Positions 23,615 to 32,611 of a DNA stretch of 64,000 nucleotides are shown here, piece after piece. A program made the translations under genes and the position numbers. Position 1 is the stretch's first letter, and the number at the start of each line of letters is the position of its first letter. The notes beneath the pieces were generated by a model that worked only from the letters and a program-made list of their open reading frames with translations, made no database searches and had not been told where the DNA came from. Source of the stretch: Lewinellaceae bacterium (GTDB lineage Bacteria; Bacteroidota; Bacteroidia; Chitinophagales; Saprospiraceae); assembly GCA_020636215.1 (NCBI GenBank), contig JACJYG010000006.1:744001-808000 (forward strand). Reading direction: 5' to 3'.

Positions 23615-23890
23615 ATGGGAACAGAAAAAAGCCGTCAATATGAACACCGGCAGATTCGTACGGCCGGAGGCTGGTTAGTGGTAGGGCATGAGTACAACTA
23701 CCAGGACGGCCCCCACCACGCCCGCGTTCGCCTGCTTCGGGACCGCTCCACCGACGATGAACTGAAGTTCCGGCTGGAAGTTATTTCCTCGAATGCCCCG
23801 CACCTGCCTCCCGGCGCCCGCCTGACGATCACTGCTGATTGGGAGGGTAGGGGAAGCTGGCGGTTGTTGGACGCAATGGAAGCGGGGTGA
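23615..23890 (+). CDS. Small hypothetical protein
   Basis: A 91-residue charged protein (MGTEKSRQYEHRQIR...). It has alternating beta-like segments (WLVVGHEYNY, HARVRLLRD, LKFRLEVISS, ARLTITADWEG) that suggest a compact beta-sheet fold. No signal peptide, membrane helix or known motif is visible. It is followed on the opposite strand by the BamA-like gene with 4 bp between the ends, so the two are convergent. Codon use is like that of neighbours, which supports a real gene, but the function is unknown. Confidence 0.5.
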   Translation: MGTEKSRQYEHRQIRTAGGWLVVGHEYNYQDGPHHARVRLLRDRSTDDELKFRLEVISSNAPHLPPGARLTITADWEGRGSWRLLDAMEAG

Positions 23891-23894
23891 AACC

Positions 23895-25679
23895 TCAATT
23901 AAATAAACTCACATACCCAAAATGCACCTTCGGTGCGCTGAAGTCGATCGGATTATCGAGGCGCTTACCGTAGGCCAGGCTGACGCCAAACAGGCCCACG
24001 CCCGTTTCGAAGGTGATGCCGGCGCCGAAGCCGTAGGGGCGGTCAACGATATATTTGGTATTGGTTTTGTCCTCCACGTAGGCGTAATCGAAGAAGGTGT
24101 AGAGGTAAGAATTCTGGCCGATCAGCAGGCGGTACTCCAGGGTGGCCAGGGCGTAGTTGGTGGCGAAGATGGACTCCTCATCGAAGCCGCGCAGCAGGCG
24201 GTTGCCGCCGATGCGGAACTGCTCATTGAAATACACCGGTTCCTGAGCGATGATGGCGCCTCCCTGTACGCTACCTTTGATGGTGCTGCGGTTGAAGGCG
24301 GGCAGGTAACCCTCCAGGCGGGTGCTGAGTTTGTACTGAAAGCTGCGCAAGGTAAGAGTATCGTACAGTTCTCCATAGCCGAGCTCCAGGACGCGGTTGT
24401 TGCGTTCGATGCGCTTGAGGCCCGCTCCGCCCCGCAGGAAGGCCGACCAGCCCTTGCGGGGGTTGAAACGGTAATCGAGCCGCTGCAGAGCGTACTCCAG
24501 TCCGAAATAAGCGTTGCGCACGTCCAGGTTGGGGGGCAGTTGCCCCTGCTCCAGTTGCTTTTCGTTGACGGTGAGCAGGGCGGATGAGCGGTTATTCCAA
24601 AACGCTTTCAGGTAATTACCTCCTTCGAACAGGTATTGGATGCCGAGGTCAGATTCCAGGTCCAGGTAAGAAGTATCCCGTTTGTAGAGGTTGAAACTGA
24701 AATCGGCGCCGAAGGGCAATCCAAGCACGTAGGGGTAATTGAAGGCCAGGTCGAGCCGTTGGGTCTCCGGGCGCAACTGTTCGAATGCGGCGTAGATGCG
24801 TTCGCCCAGGCCAAACTGATTCTGCAGCTCGCCGTTGAAGGTGCCGGTCACCAGGAGGTTGCGCTTGTTCTCCTGTCGGCCCGAAGCATTCTGTGGCAGT
24901 ACTCCAATGACAAAGTCGAAGCGGCTGGCTCGTTTTTTGTCCAACAGTAAAAGGATCGAAGCCTGGTCGCCCCGGAAATTGACCAGGGGGTCCTGGCTTA
25001 GTTTAAGAAAAGGTAGTTCCCGAAGGCGATTGCGAATGCGCAGCACCTTCCCGTTGTCGTAAGGCGCCCCTTCCTGAATGCCCAGGTAGTTGCGCAGATA
25101 GGCTTGGCTGATCTTTACATCACCTTCTACTTCCAAAGCTTTCACGAGAATCAGCGGCCCGCGTTCCAGCCGCAGTTGAGCGCGCATTCCTCCTGAACCT
25201 ACCTGTATGCTGTCCAGCCATACGGCGGCAAAAGGGTAGCCGTGGTTTTCCATATAGTCCAGCAAGCGCTCCTGCAATTTGCGCAGTTGAGGGTAACGAA
25301 AAGGTTGGCCCCGATACAATCGCTCGCGAAAGCCCGCGGCGCTGAGCAAGCCTTCTTCTACATTGCCCGGGCTCAGCTCCAGCCATTCATAAAAAGGGCC
25401 CAGGTGCAGATAGGCGGTGTAGGCACTATCCCCGCGTACGAGACTGTCTACCGATGCTTCCAGGAAAGCGTTGCTGTGTAATTCGTTCAGCGTTTTGTCC
25501 AGATATGCCGCCAGGGCTGCCGAGTCGGCAAAAACGGCAGGAGGGGAGAGGCGGCGATCGACAAATGCCGGGGTCGTATCCAGAGCCACCCACTGGAAAG
25601 ACAGCTGCCCCCGGCAGGCCGGTAGAGCCCCCAATAAGCTAATGCCCCAGATGATGAACCGATACAACCACTTGCGCAT
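23895..25679 (-). CDS. BamA/TamA-like outer membrane beta-barrel protein
   Basis: The start chosen is the ATG at 25679, which gives a proper signal peptide (MRKWLYRFIIWGISLLGALPACRGQ); the frame also extends 14 codons upstream. About 594 residues. The periplasmic part has POTRA-like segments (KALEVEGDVKISQAYLRNYLGIQEGAPYD, about 180-210). The rest is a barrel with aromatic-rich strands and the surface-antigen blocks GGNRLLRGFDEESIFAT and FDYAYV, ending GVSLAYGKRL...FGYVSLFN. The family inserts or exports outer membrane proteins. This one is shorter than the essential BamA, so it is probably an accessory paralogue. It diverges from the S41 peptidase gene at 25884. Confidence 0.8.
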   Translation of the reverse strand: MRKWLYRFIIWGISLLGALPACRGQLSFQWVALDTTPAFVDRRLSPPAVFADSAALAAYLDKTLNELHSNAFLEASVDSLVRGDSAYTAYLHLGPFYEWLELSPGNVEEGLLSAAGFRERLYRGQPFRYPQLRKLQERLLDYMENHGYPFAAVWLDSIQVGSGGMRAQLRLERGPLILVKALEVEGDVKISQAYLRNYLGIQEGAPYDNGKVLRIRNRLRELPFLKLSQDPLVNFRGDQASILLLLDKKRASRFDFVIGVLPQNASGRQENKRNLLVTGTFNGELQNQFGLGERIYAAFEQLRPETQRLDLAFNYPYVLGLPFGADFSFNLYKRDTSYLDLESDLGIQYLFEGGNYLKAFWNNRSSALLTVNEKQLEQGQLPPNLDVRNAYFGLEYALQRLDYRFNPRKGWSAFLRGGAGLKRIERNNRVLELGYGELYDTLTLRSFQYKLSTRLEGYLPAFNRSTIKGSVQGGAIIAQEPVYFNEQFRIGGNRLLRGFDEESIFATNYALATLEYRLLIGQNSYLYTFFDYAYVEDKTNTKYIVDRPYGFGAGITFETGVGLFGVSLAYGKRLDNPIDFSAPKVHFGYVSLFN

Positions 25680-25883
25680 GTTAGGATATCGAACCTTTAA
25701 ACAATTGTTAAAACTCCGCATTTAAGGGCAAAAGCCGTTATATTAACGCTCTTATTCTTACACCATTGCCTGCATCATGCTGCCTTCCGGATATCGCCGG
25801 CGTGGCCTTTTTTTTTGAAAATTGTCTATTCATTCATCTTTTTTACCCCAAAGCAGCGTTAATACAAAAAAATAATTGAGCTC

Positions 25884-27512
25884 ATGAAGCGTATCCTGAA
25901 AGGTTTTGGAATTGTTGCCATCCTACTTGTTGGCATGTCCGCCTCTTTCCAACCGAACAACAAGTATTTCGAGATCATCAAGAACCTGGAGATCTTTTCC
26001 AACCTCTACAAAGAGATTAACACCTACTACGTCGACGATGTCGACCCCGGACAGTTGATGCGTACCGGCATCGACGCCATGATGGAATCCCTCGACCCAT
26101 TTACCAACTACATCTCCGAGTCGGAAATCGAAGGGTACCGCTTTATGACCGAAGGCAAATATAACGGCATTGGCGCCGTCAGCAAAAAGATGGACGGTTT
26201 CGTCACCATCACTGATCTCTACGAAGGCCAGGCGGCCGACAAGGCGGGCCTTAAGCCCGGTGACCGGATCATCGCCGTCGACGGGCAGGATGCGACCAAT
26301 AAAGAACCGGACGCCATCAACAACATCCTGCGCGGTTTTCCCGGCACTACTGTAGAGCTGACCATCCGCCGGCCCGGCCGCTCCGAGGATTTCAACGTAA
26401 CCCTGGTGCGCACCGAAGTGCAGGTACCCAACGTGCCCTTCTATGGCATGGTCGGCGACGGCATCGGCTACATTGCCCTGACCACCTTCACCCGCGAGGC
26501 GGGCAGTAATGTCGCCAACGCCCTGAAAGACCTCAAGGCAGAGAATCCCGATCTCAAAGGTGTTATTTTCGACCTGCGCGGCAATGGCGGCGGCCTACTG
26601 AACGAAGCTGTCAACGTCTCCAACGTTTTCATCCCGCGCGGCGAACTGGTGGTTACAACCAAAGGCAAGGTCAAAGACTGGGACCGCAGCTTCAGCACCA
26701 TGGGCCAGGCCGTTGATACGGAAATTCCACTCGTCATGCTGATCAATAAAAACTCCGCTTCGGCATCAGAGATCGTCAGCGGCGTTATTCAGGATTACGA
26801 CCGTGGGGTTCTGATGGGACAACGTTCTTATGGCAAAGGGCTGGTGCAGAATACCCGTGATATCGGCTACAACTCCAAGCTGAAGCTGACTACGGCAAAG
26901 TACTACATTCCCAGCGGCCGCTGCATCCAAAGCGTCGAATACAAAGACGGTGAACCCGTCCATATTCCCGATGACCGCCGTACGCCTTTCAAGACGCGCA
27001 ACGGCCGTACCGTACTCGACGGCGGCGGTGTCAAGCCGGACGTCATGGTCGATGAATTTTCCGATGAGCCCGTCGTGAAAAGCCTGCTGGAACAAAACCT
27101 CATCTTCCACTATGTGACGGAATTTTGCCTTGCCCACGATAGCCTCGCCTCCCTTCAGGACTTCCACTTCGCCGATTTTGACGGCTTCCTGAAATTCCTG
27201 GACAGCAAGCATTTCGATTATGATACGGATAGTGAAAAACTGTTGAAGGAATTCCAAAAGAAGAGCACAGAGGAAGGTTATACTTTGGATAGCAAGATCA
27301 AGGAACTGGAGGCGCAGATCGATGCGACTAAAAAGGACGAACTCACCCAAAATAAAGCCGCTATCATCGATCTGATCGAGAAAGAGATCGCCAGCCGGTA
27401 TTTCTATCAAAAGGGAAAGATCCAGATGGGCTTGCGCAACGATGCGGAAATTGAAGAAGCTAAAGCCCTGATCAATGCTCCGCAGCAGTACCAAAGCCTG
27501 CTGAAAGGGTAG
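25884..27512 (+). CDS. S41 family C-terminal processing peptidase (CtpA-like)
   Basis: A 542-residue exported protease. An N-terminal hydrophobic segment (about 5-22) acts as signal or anchor. A PDZ domain spans about 90-175 (YNGIGAVSKKMDGFVTI...GLKPGDRIIAVDG). The TSPc peptidase domain follows, with the catalytic Ser293 in NKNSASASEIVSG and Lys318 in GQRSYGKGLVQ, 25 residues apart as in the family. The C-terminal helical extension (about 400-542) is rich in Lys and Glu. It probably trims or degrades periplasmic proteins with non-polar C-termini. A strong hairpin terminator follows the gene. Confidence 0.92.
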   Translation: MKRILKGFGIVAILLVGMSASFQPNNKYFEIIKNLEIFSNLYKEINTYYVDDVDPGQLMRTGIDAMMESLDPFTNYISESEIEGYRFMTEGKYNGIGAVSKKMDGFVTITDLYEGQAADKAGLKPGDRIIAVDGQDATNKEPDAINNILRGFPGTTVELTIRRPGRSEDFNVTLVRTEVQVPNVPFYGMVGDGIGYIALTTFTREAGSNVANALKDLKAENPDLKGVIFDLRGNGGGLLNEAVNVSNVFIPRGELVVTTKGKVKDWDRSFSTMGQAVDTEIPLVMLINKNSASASEIVSGVIQDYDRGVLMGQRSYGKGLVQNTRDIGYNSKLKLTTAKYYIPSGRCIQSVEYKDGEPVHIPDDRRTPFKTRNGRTVLDGGGVKPDVMVDEFSDEPVVKSLLEQNLIFHYVTEFCLAHDSLASLQDFHFADFDGFLKFLDSKHFDYDTDSEKLLKEFQKKSTEEGYTLDSKIKELEAQIDATKKDELTQNKAAIIDLIEKEIASRYFYQKGKIQMGLRNDAEIEEAKALINAPQQYQSLLKG

Positions 27513-27541
27513 CGTAGCCGCTTTCTATGTGGCGCTCCAAA

Positions 27542-27583
27542 TTAAAAGGGCCGTTCCGGAAATTTCCGGAACGGCCCTTTTAA
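27542..27583. terminator. Bidirectional hairpin terminator
   Basis: A perfect 42-bp palindrome (21 bp per arm): the left arm runs TTAAAAGGGCCGTTCCGGAA plus A, and the right arm mirrors it and ends CCCTTTTAA. It has A-rich and T-rich flanks for both directions and lies between the convergent ends of the two S41 peptidase genes. Confidence 0.9.
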
Positions 27584-27621
27584 CGTCAATTTGCTGCCAA
27601 CTGCTCACTGACTTACTGAAC

Positions 27622-28947
27622 TCAGGGTTTCACATCGCTCCGCTCCGTTCGCTCTTGCCAACCTGAAATGCTCTCCATGACCAGGGCGGCAGCCTGCCCG
27701 TCTTTCATTTCCACGCTAAGGCGAATAGAAGCGTCTCCTTTCAGGGAAAAGGAGGTAGCGCTTAGTATTTCGAGGGCCATGGGGGTGCGCTTGTCGCGCT
27801 GATAATACAATTGCCCGTCCTGCATTAGTATGCTGCGCGCGCCGAAGGCGCCGGTGCAGGCCTCCATTTGTTCCTTGGAGAGGGTAATGGGGTCGGATTT
27901 TGCTTTCAGGTAGTTGGCGTACCAGTTGAAGAAAGCTTTATCTTCCTCCGCTGTAGCTTTTTCCGCCAGTTTTTCCAGGGCCATTTGGTGGGCTACTTCC
28001 AGCGCATTTTCTTGTTTAACCTCTATATCGGGGCTCACTCCCGTTCCTTCCCAGTTGGTATGTGTGATCGGGTTGATGGCCCGGCCGCTGGGCACAAAAG
28101 CGACGAAGCGGTTGCCAATGGGGCGCATACCACCGGGATGGGCGCCGCCGCCCGTCGTTTCGCCCACGATCGTACCGCGCTTCAGGTTTTTGAGGTTGTA
28201 GGTGAATTCTTCGGCCGCCGAAAAAGTGCGGCCGCTGGTGAGCACAAACACTTCCGCCTTCGGGTTGCGCTTGCCGGGTACATAGGGCAGGGTCCAGGTC
28301 TGGGTCGTATCGTCGGTAGGCCGGAAGTAGAAGCTGTTGAGGTGGATCTGGTCTCTGGCATCATACAAGTAGGAGGTCAGTAGCTGGATCATGCCAGGGT
28401 CTCCGCCACCGTTCTGACGGAGGTCAAAAATGATACCGTCGGTATTAGAGAGCATATTCATAACTGCGGCGGCGGTTTCTCCGGCAAATTCAGCAGGGTA
28501 AAAGCCCCGCAGGTCGAGGTAGCCGATATTGCCTTCCAGTATTTTGGCCTCCTGGAAGCCAAAATTGTCCCGGCGCATTTCCTTTAACCATTGCTCGTCC
28601 GGGCCTTCGGGCTCTCCGGAATCACTTTGCGCCCGCATCTGTTGCGCATCTTCCGGATTGAAGCGCACCCTCAGGTGCAAGTCATGGCTGATGGCTTGCA
28701 GATCTTCCGTTAGCTTGTCGGCAAAAGCAACAGGGTTGTTGAGCTGCTGGTAGGCGCCGGCCTTGAGTTGTTGTTGCAGATGCTGCCCCATTTTTTGGGC
28801 CACCTCAGGAAATACGTAATTGGCCTGCAGGCTTTGAATGAGGCTGTCGATCGTCAGGGATTGTTCCCCGGTAGTAAGCGGCTCCTGCGATTGAGCGGAA
28901 GCCTCCAGGCCCACAAAAAAAAGGGCCAGAAATAGGATACTACGCAT
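27622..28947 (-). CDS. S41 family peptidase, exported (second type)
   Basis: The start chosen is ATG 28947, because MRSILFLALFFVGLEASAQS is a clear signal peptide; the frame runs on upstream without plausible protein content. About 441 residues. The N-terminal helical domain (about 25-110) is followed by the peptidase fold: GNIGYLDLRGFYP, GIIFDLRQNGGGDPGMIQLL, VFVLTSGRTFSAAEEF with the likely catalytic Ser, and IVGETTGGGAHPGGM. No PDZ domain is visible, so it is of the IRBP/tricorn-like branch rather than CtpA. Substrate unknown. A repeat identical to one at the start of the MarR gene lies upstream of its start, suggesting control by that regulator. Confidence 0.85.
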   Translation of the reverse strand: MRSILFLALFFVGLEASAQSQEPLTTGEQSLTIDSLIQSLQANYVFPEVAQKMGQHLQQQLKAGAYQQLNNPVAFADKLTEDLQAISHDLHLRVRFNPEDAQQMRAQSDSGEPEGPDEQWLKEMRRDNFGFQEAKILEGNIGYLDLRGFYPAEFAGETAAAVMNMLSNTDGIIFDLRQNGGGDPGMIQLLTSYLYDARDQIHLNSFYFRPTDDTTQTWTLPYVPGKRNPKAEVFVLTSGRTFSAAEEFTYNLKNLKRGTIVGETTGGGAHPGGMRPIGNRFVAFVPSGRAINPITHTNWEGTGVSPDIEVKQENALEVAHQMALEKLAEKATAEEDKAFFNWYANYLKAKSDPITLSKEQMEACTGAFGARSILMQDGQLYYQRDKRTPMALEILSATSFSLKGDASIRLSVEMKDGQAAALVMESISGWQERTERSDVKP

Positions 28948-29150
28948 GTCGGATGATTTGTGGTGAGTTTTGAAAAATGAATAGTTGGGTGATGGGGCCG
29001 CTGTTACCACCGGATGCCCGGGAGCAACAGCAGCCCAAAAACAGTCGGGGGATTTCTTGTTTGCCCGGCCTATCTCGCCTGGCAATTTGATGTTAACAGT
29101 CGGAAAAATTCTTACAAAAGCTTGTTTCAACTAATAATTTAAAATGTAAA

Positions 29151-29162
29151 AGTTGTAAATGC
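29151..29162. promoter_or_regulatory. Operator-like repeat upstream of the S41 peptidase gene
   Basis: AGTTGTAAATGC is followed by AAGTATTTTAAT. The same 12-mer occurs in inverted orientation at the start of the MarR gene (29628-29639). The site lies about 200 bp upstream of the peptidase start, between that gene and the end of marR. Confidence 0.45.
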
Positions 29163-29181
29163 AAGTATTTTAATAAAAAAA

Positions 29182-29625
29182 TCAAGCGAGGTTGTGCAAC
29201 ATGCGTTTCAGGTTTTCGAGTAACTGCTTTTGCTCCGTTTCGGAGAAGCCTTGCAATGGGATCTGCCGGTACTCCTGGACTACGGGTAGCAGGCGGTCGA
29301 TCAACCGTTGGCCTTTTTCGGTTAGAAATACCATGTAGCGGCGCCGATCTTCAGGGTCTAATTGCTTGCTAATTAGGTTTTTATTGACTAATTGGTCGAT
29401 AATTCTGGTTGTTGTGGGAGCATCTTTGACGGTAGAATTGCCAATCTCCACCTGGCTGCAGCCGTTGTTTTCCCCCACCTGCTTGAGCACCACCCACTGG
29501 TCGACGCTCAACCCCGCCTCCTCCGCCCCTAGTGCCTGTGTGGCTACCTGCCGGTACCGCCGCACGATCTGTTCCATCCAAAAGATGGGCAGTTGTTCGA
29601 GGCGTTGTTCTTTGGCTTTAATCAT
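29182..29625 (-). CDS. MarR family transcriptional regulator
   Basis: About 147 residues from ATG 29625 (an ATG at 29631 adds two residues but lies inside the operator-like repeat). The winged helix-turn-helix is clear: LSVDQWVVLKQVGE, CSQVEIGNSTVKDAPTTTRIIDQLVNKNLI as the recognition region, and the wing SKQLDPEDRRRYMVFLTEKG. Flanking helices form the dimer interface. MarR proteins sense small phenolic or lipophilic molecules and release DNA. The gene lies upstream of the S41 peptidase gene in the same direction. An AGTTGTAAATGC repeat lies at both the marR start and upstream of the peptidase, so autoregulation plus peptidase control is likely. Confidence 0.85.
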   Translation of the reverse strand: MIKAKEQRLEQLPIFWMEQIVRRYRQVATQALGAEEAGLSVDQWVVLKQVGENNGCSQVEIGNSTVKDAPTTTRIIDQLVNKNLISKQLDPEDRRRYMVFLTEKGQRLIDRLLPVVQEYRQIPLQGFSETEQKQLLENLKRMLHNLA

Positions 29626-29627
29626 TT

Positions 29628-29639
29628 GCATTTACAACT
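29628..29639. promoter_or_regulatory. Operator-like repeat at the marR start
   Basis: GCATTTACAACT (complement AGTTGTAAATGC) is identical to the site at 29151-29162. On the coding strand it forms part of a looser palindrome, ACTTGCAATTAAAAT then AGTTGTAAATGCAAAT. This is a likely autoregulation site. Confidence 0.45.
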
Positions 29640-29807
29640 ATTTTAATTGCAAGTAAAATAATTTTGATGAGATCTGCAAACCCTAACTGATTTTTTTGAA
29701 GTTAGAATTATTTGCATCACATTTTATACCGTCCTTTGGGAAAGCCGTTGACGCCGGTGTTTACTTATCAGATAACCTGATCGTCAAAAACAACTTTAGC
29801 CTTTGTT

Positions 29808-30740
29808 ATGACAATCCCATACCTTGATCTCTCTCCGGAAGTCCAGGCTGCCCTGAAGGAAGACAGCCCCGTTGTCGCATTGGAATCAACTATTATTTCC
29901 CATGGCATGCCCTATCCGAAGAATGTGGAAACAGCTCTGGAGGTGGAACGGGAAGTGAAGGCCCATGGAGCGGTACCTGCTACCATCGCCATTCTGGGTG
30001 GCCGGCTGAAGGCCGGGCTGAGCGAAGCAGAGATCAATTATATGGGGAAACAAGGTAGTATGGTACAGAAGGCCAGCCGGCGCGACCTGCCTGTTCTTCT
30101 GGCCCGGGGGCTGGATGGGGCCACCACCGTAGCGGCCACCATGATCGTTGCCGGCCTGGCCGGTATCCGTGTGTTTGCTACGGGCGGCATCGGTGGGGTG
30201 CACCGCGGCGCTACCCAAACCATGGACATTTCCGCCGATTTACAGGAACTGGCGCGGACGAGTGTCGCCGTCGTTTGCGCCGGCGCCAAGTCCATTCTCG
30301 ACCTGGAACTCACCCTCGAATACCTGGAAACCCATGGCGTGCCCGTGCTGGGTTACCAAACCGATGAATTTCCCGCTTTCTATACCCGCAGTAGCGGTTT
30401 GCCTGTCGACTACCGTACCGATACGCCTTTGGAGGCCGCCCGTATTTTGCATGCCAAGTGGGCGTTGGGGCTGGCCGGTGGCATAATCATTGCCAATCCT
30501 GTTCCGGAAGCCTACGCCATGCCTTCCGCAAAGATTGAAACGGTCATCCGCCGCGCACTGGCCGAAGCGGAAGCCCGGGGCGTCAAAGGCAAAGCGATTA
30601 CGCCCTTTCTGCTGTCCCGGATAGAAGAACTGACCGAGGGCAAAAGCCTGGAAGCTAATATACAATTGGTGATCAACAATGCCCGGCTGGCGGCCGAGGT
30701 GGCGGTGGGGTTCGGGTTGGAAGGCTCTTTAAATGGGTAA
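29808..30740 (+). CDS. psuG: Pseudouridine-5'-phosphate glycosidase
   Basis: A 310-residue enzyme that reversibly splits pseudouridine 5'-phosphate into uracil and ribose 5-phosphate. It matches the family along its length: VALESTIISHGMPYPKN near the start, GAVPATIAILGGRLKAGL, KASRRDLPVL, GATTVAATMIVAGLAGIRVFATGGIGGVHRGA, VVCAGAKSILDL, LETHGVPVLGYQTDEFPAFYTRSSG and GGIIIANPVPE. These include the metal and phosphate-binding residues. The pseudouridine kinase usually found beside it is absent here. The stop codon runs directly into an 8-bp tandem repeat. Confidence 0.93.
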   Translation: MTIPYLDLSPEVQAALKEDSPVVALESTIISHGMPYPKNVETALEVEREVKAHGAVPATIAILGGRLKAGLSEAEINYMGKQGSMVQKASRRDLPVLLARGLDGATTVAATMIVAGLAGIRVFATGGIGGVHRGATQTMDISADLQELARTSVAVVCAGAKSILDLELTLEYLETHGVPVLGYQTDEFPAFYTRSSGLPVDYRTDTPLEAARILHAKWALGLAGGIIIANPVPEAYAMPSAKIETVIRRALAEAEARGVKGKAITPFLLSRIEELTEGKSLEANIQLVINNARLAAEVAVGFGLEGSLNG

Positions 30741-30812
30741 ATGCGAGAATGCGAGAATGCGAGAATGCGAGAATGCGAGAATGCAGGAATGCGAGAATGC
30801 AGGAATGCGAGA
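30741..30812. repeat. 8-bp tandem repeat, nine units
   Basis: ATGCGAGA is repeated nine times without gaps, with two units changed to ATGCAGGA, followed by ATGCATGC. It begins on the base after the psuG stop codon and ends before the convergent prfC gene. It is too short and too regular for a CRISPR and has no spacers. Confidence 0.9.
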
Positions 30813-30832
30813 ATGCATGCTCGAATTTCACC

Positions 30833-32413
30833 TTAAAACTCGCTCTTAAAGTGGAACTTAATCTTCGGATGGTTTTCCTGGGCCATCTTCAGGGTCCAGG
30901 CGGATTCAGCGAGGAAGACCAGCTGGCCGTGATTGTCGCGGGCGATATCGCGGCTGCGGCGGTTGAGGAATTCCTTGAGGGCAACAGGTTCCTCACAGCT
31001 CACCCAACAGGCTTTGTAGAGGTTAACCGGTTCGTAAGAGCATTTGGCGCCATATTCGTGTTCCAGGCGGTACTGAATGACATCGAACTGCAGTGCGCCC
31101 ACCGTTCCGAGGATCTTACGGCCATTATCCTCCTTGGTAAATAATTGGGCTACGCCTTCGTCCATGAGTTGCTCCAGGCCCTTAGCCAATTGTTTGGACT
31201 TGAGCGGGTCATCGTTGTTGACGTAGCGAAACTGCTCAGGTGAAAAACTGGGTATTCCCTTGAAGTGCAGGATTTCTCCCTCCGTGACGGTATCTCCGAT
31301 CTTGAAGTTGCCGGAATCGTACAGGCCGATCACATCGCCGGGGTAGGCTTCATCGATCACGGTTTTCTTGTCCGCCATAAAACTGGTAGGGTTGGCGAAC
31401 TTCATTTTTCGGTTCTGGCGTACGTGGAGGTAATTGGTATTGCGTTGAAACTTGCCCGAGCAGACGCGGAGGAAGGCGATCCGGTCGCGATGCTTGGGGT
31501 CCATATTGGCGTGTATCTTAAAAATGAATCCGGCGAATTGGTCTTCAATGGGATCCACCTGGCGTTCCTCGGTAATGCGTGGCAGGGGCGCAGGTGCAAT
31601 TTCCACAAAACAGTCTAACAATTCCCGCACGCCGAAGTTATTGATAGCGCTGCCGAAGAACACGGGGGATAATTCCCCGTTGAGGTAGGCTTGTCGGTCG
31701 AAAGTGGGGTAAACCCCATCTACCATGCGTATCTCTTCGCGCAATTCTTCGGCAGCAGCCGGCCCCACTTGCTTTTCCAGTTCCGGGCTGCTGAGGTTGG
31801 TGATCTCGATGATATCCTCCTCCTGCTGCCTTCCGTGGGCCCGGAAAAGGATCAGTTTTTGTTCGTAGAGGCTGTATACCCCTTTGAAGCGCTGTCCCAT
31901 ACCGATAGGCCAACTGAGCGGGCGCACCGTTAGCCCTAGTTTTTGTTCGATCTCGTCGAGCAGGTCGAAGCCATCGAGGCCTTCCCGGTCCAGTTTATTG
32001 ATAAAAACCATAATGGGGGTCTTGCGCATGCGGCAGACTTCCACCAGTTTTTCGGTCTGGGTTTCAACCCCTTTGGCAACATCGATCACTACGATGACGC
32101 TATCTACAGCCGTAAGCGTGCGGTAGGTATCTTCGGCAAAATCCTGGTGCCCGGGAGTATCCAGGATATTGATCTTCAGTCCACGGTATTCGAAGGCCAT
32201 CACCGAAGTAGCCACAGAGATCCCCCGCTGACGTTCGATCTCCATGAAGTCTGAAGTCGCACTGCGTTTGATCTTGTTGGATTTTACCGCGCCGGCCACC
32301 TGAATGGCGCCGCCGAATAACAGTAATTTTTCGGTAAGGGTGGTCTTTCCGGCATCCGGGTGGCTAATAATGCCAAAGGTCCGCCTTTTGTTTAATTCCG
32401 TCAAATGACTCAT
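30833..32413 (-). CDS. prfC: Peptide chain release factor 3
   Basis: A GTPase that recycles release factors RF1/RF2 from the ribosome. The start chosen is ATG 32413 (MSHLTELNKRRTF, 526 residues), because a -7-like element at 32446-32453 leaves only a short leader; a start at 32431 is possible. The G1 motif SHPDAGKTT, then RGISVATSV, DTPGHQDF (G3) and NKLDRE (G4) are all present. The domain II and III regions follow (PIEDQFAGFIFKIHANMDPKHRDRIAFLRVCSG; GAKCSYEPVN). Length fits the family. Confidence 0.95.
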   Translation of the reverse strand: MSHLTELNKRRTFGIISHPDAGKTTLTEKLLLFGGAIQVAGAVKSNKIKRSATSDFMEIERQRGISVATSVMAFEYRGLKINILDTPGHQDFAEDTYRTLTAVDSVIVVIDVAKGVETQTEKLVEVCRMRKTPIMVFINKLDREGLDGFDLLDEIEQKLGLTVRPLSWPIGMGQRFKGVYSLYEQKLILFRAHGRQQEEDIIEITNLSSPELEKQVGPAAAEELREEIRMVDGVYPTFDRQAYLNGELSPVFFGSAINNFGVRELLDCFVEIAPAPLPRITEERQVDPIEDQFAGFIFKIHANMDPKHRDRIAFLRVCSGKFQRNTNYLHVRQNRKMKFANPTSFMADKKTVIDEAYPGDVIGLYDSGNFKIGDTVTEGEILHFKGIPSFSPEQFRYVNNDDPLKSKQLAKGLEQLMDEGVAQLFTKEDNGRKILGTVGALQFDVIQYRLEHEYGAKCSYEPVNLYKACWVSCEEPVALKEFLNRRSRDIARDNHGQLVFLAESAWTLKMAQENHPKIKFHFKSEF

Positions 32414-32445
32414 ACTGGCCTGATTGCGCACTTTTTTACGAGGCG

Positions 32446-32453
32446 CAAAGGTA
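32446..32453 (-). promoter_or_regulatory. Candidate -7 element for prfC
   Basis: The complement reads TACCTTTG, an exact TAnnTTTG match placed about 33 bp upstream of the chosen prfC start. A clear -33 box was not found. Confidence 0.35.
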
Positions 32454-32611
32454 ATAAAAAAAACAGCCTAAAATATCGCTTGGCCGGCCGAAGCTACAGT
32501 TCATCAGCTATTAGGCTATGAGTGATGACATGCGGGGCCGGCAAATGTTTCTTCGAATTGAACTATTGAGGCAAAAATTCCTTATTTTGGGTATCAACCA
32601 GACGATTCATA

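Noticed and set aside
30741..30812. Regular 8-bp repeats considered as a CRISPR array
   Set aside because: Units are contiguous, only 8 bp long and without spacers; no cas genes are nearby.
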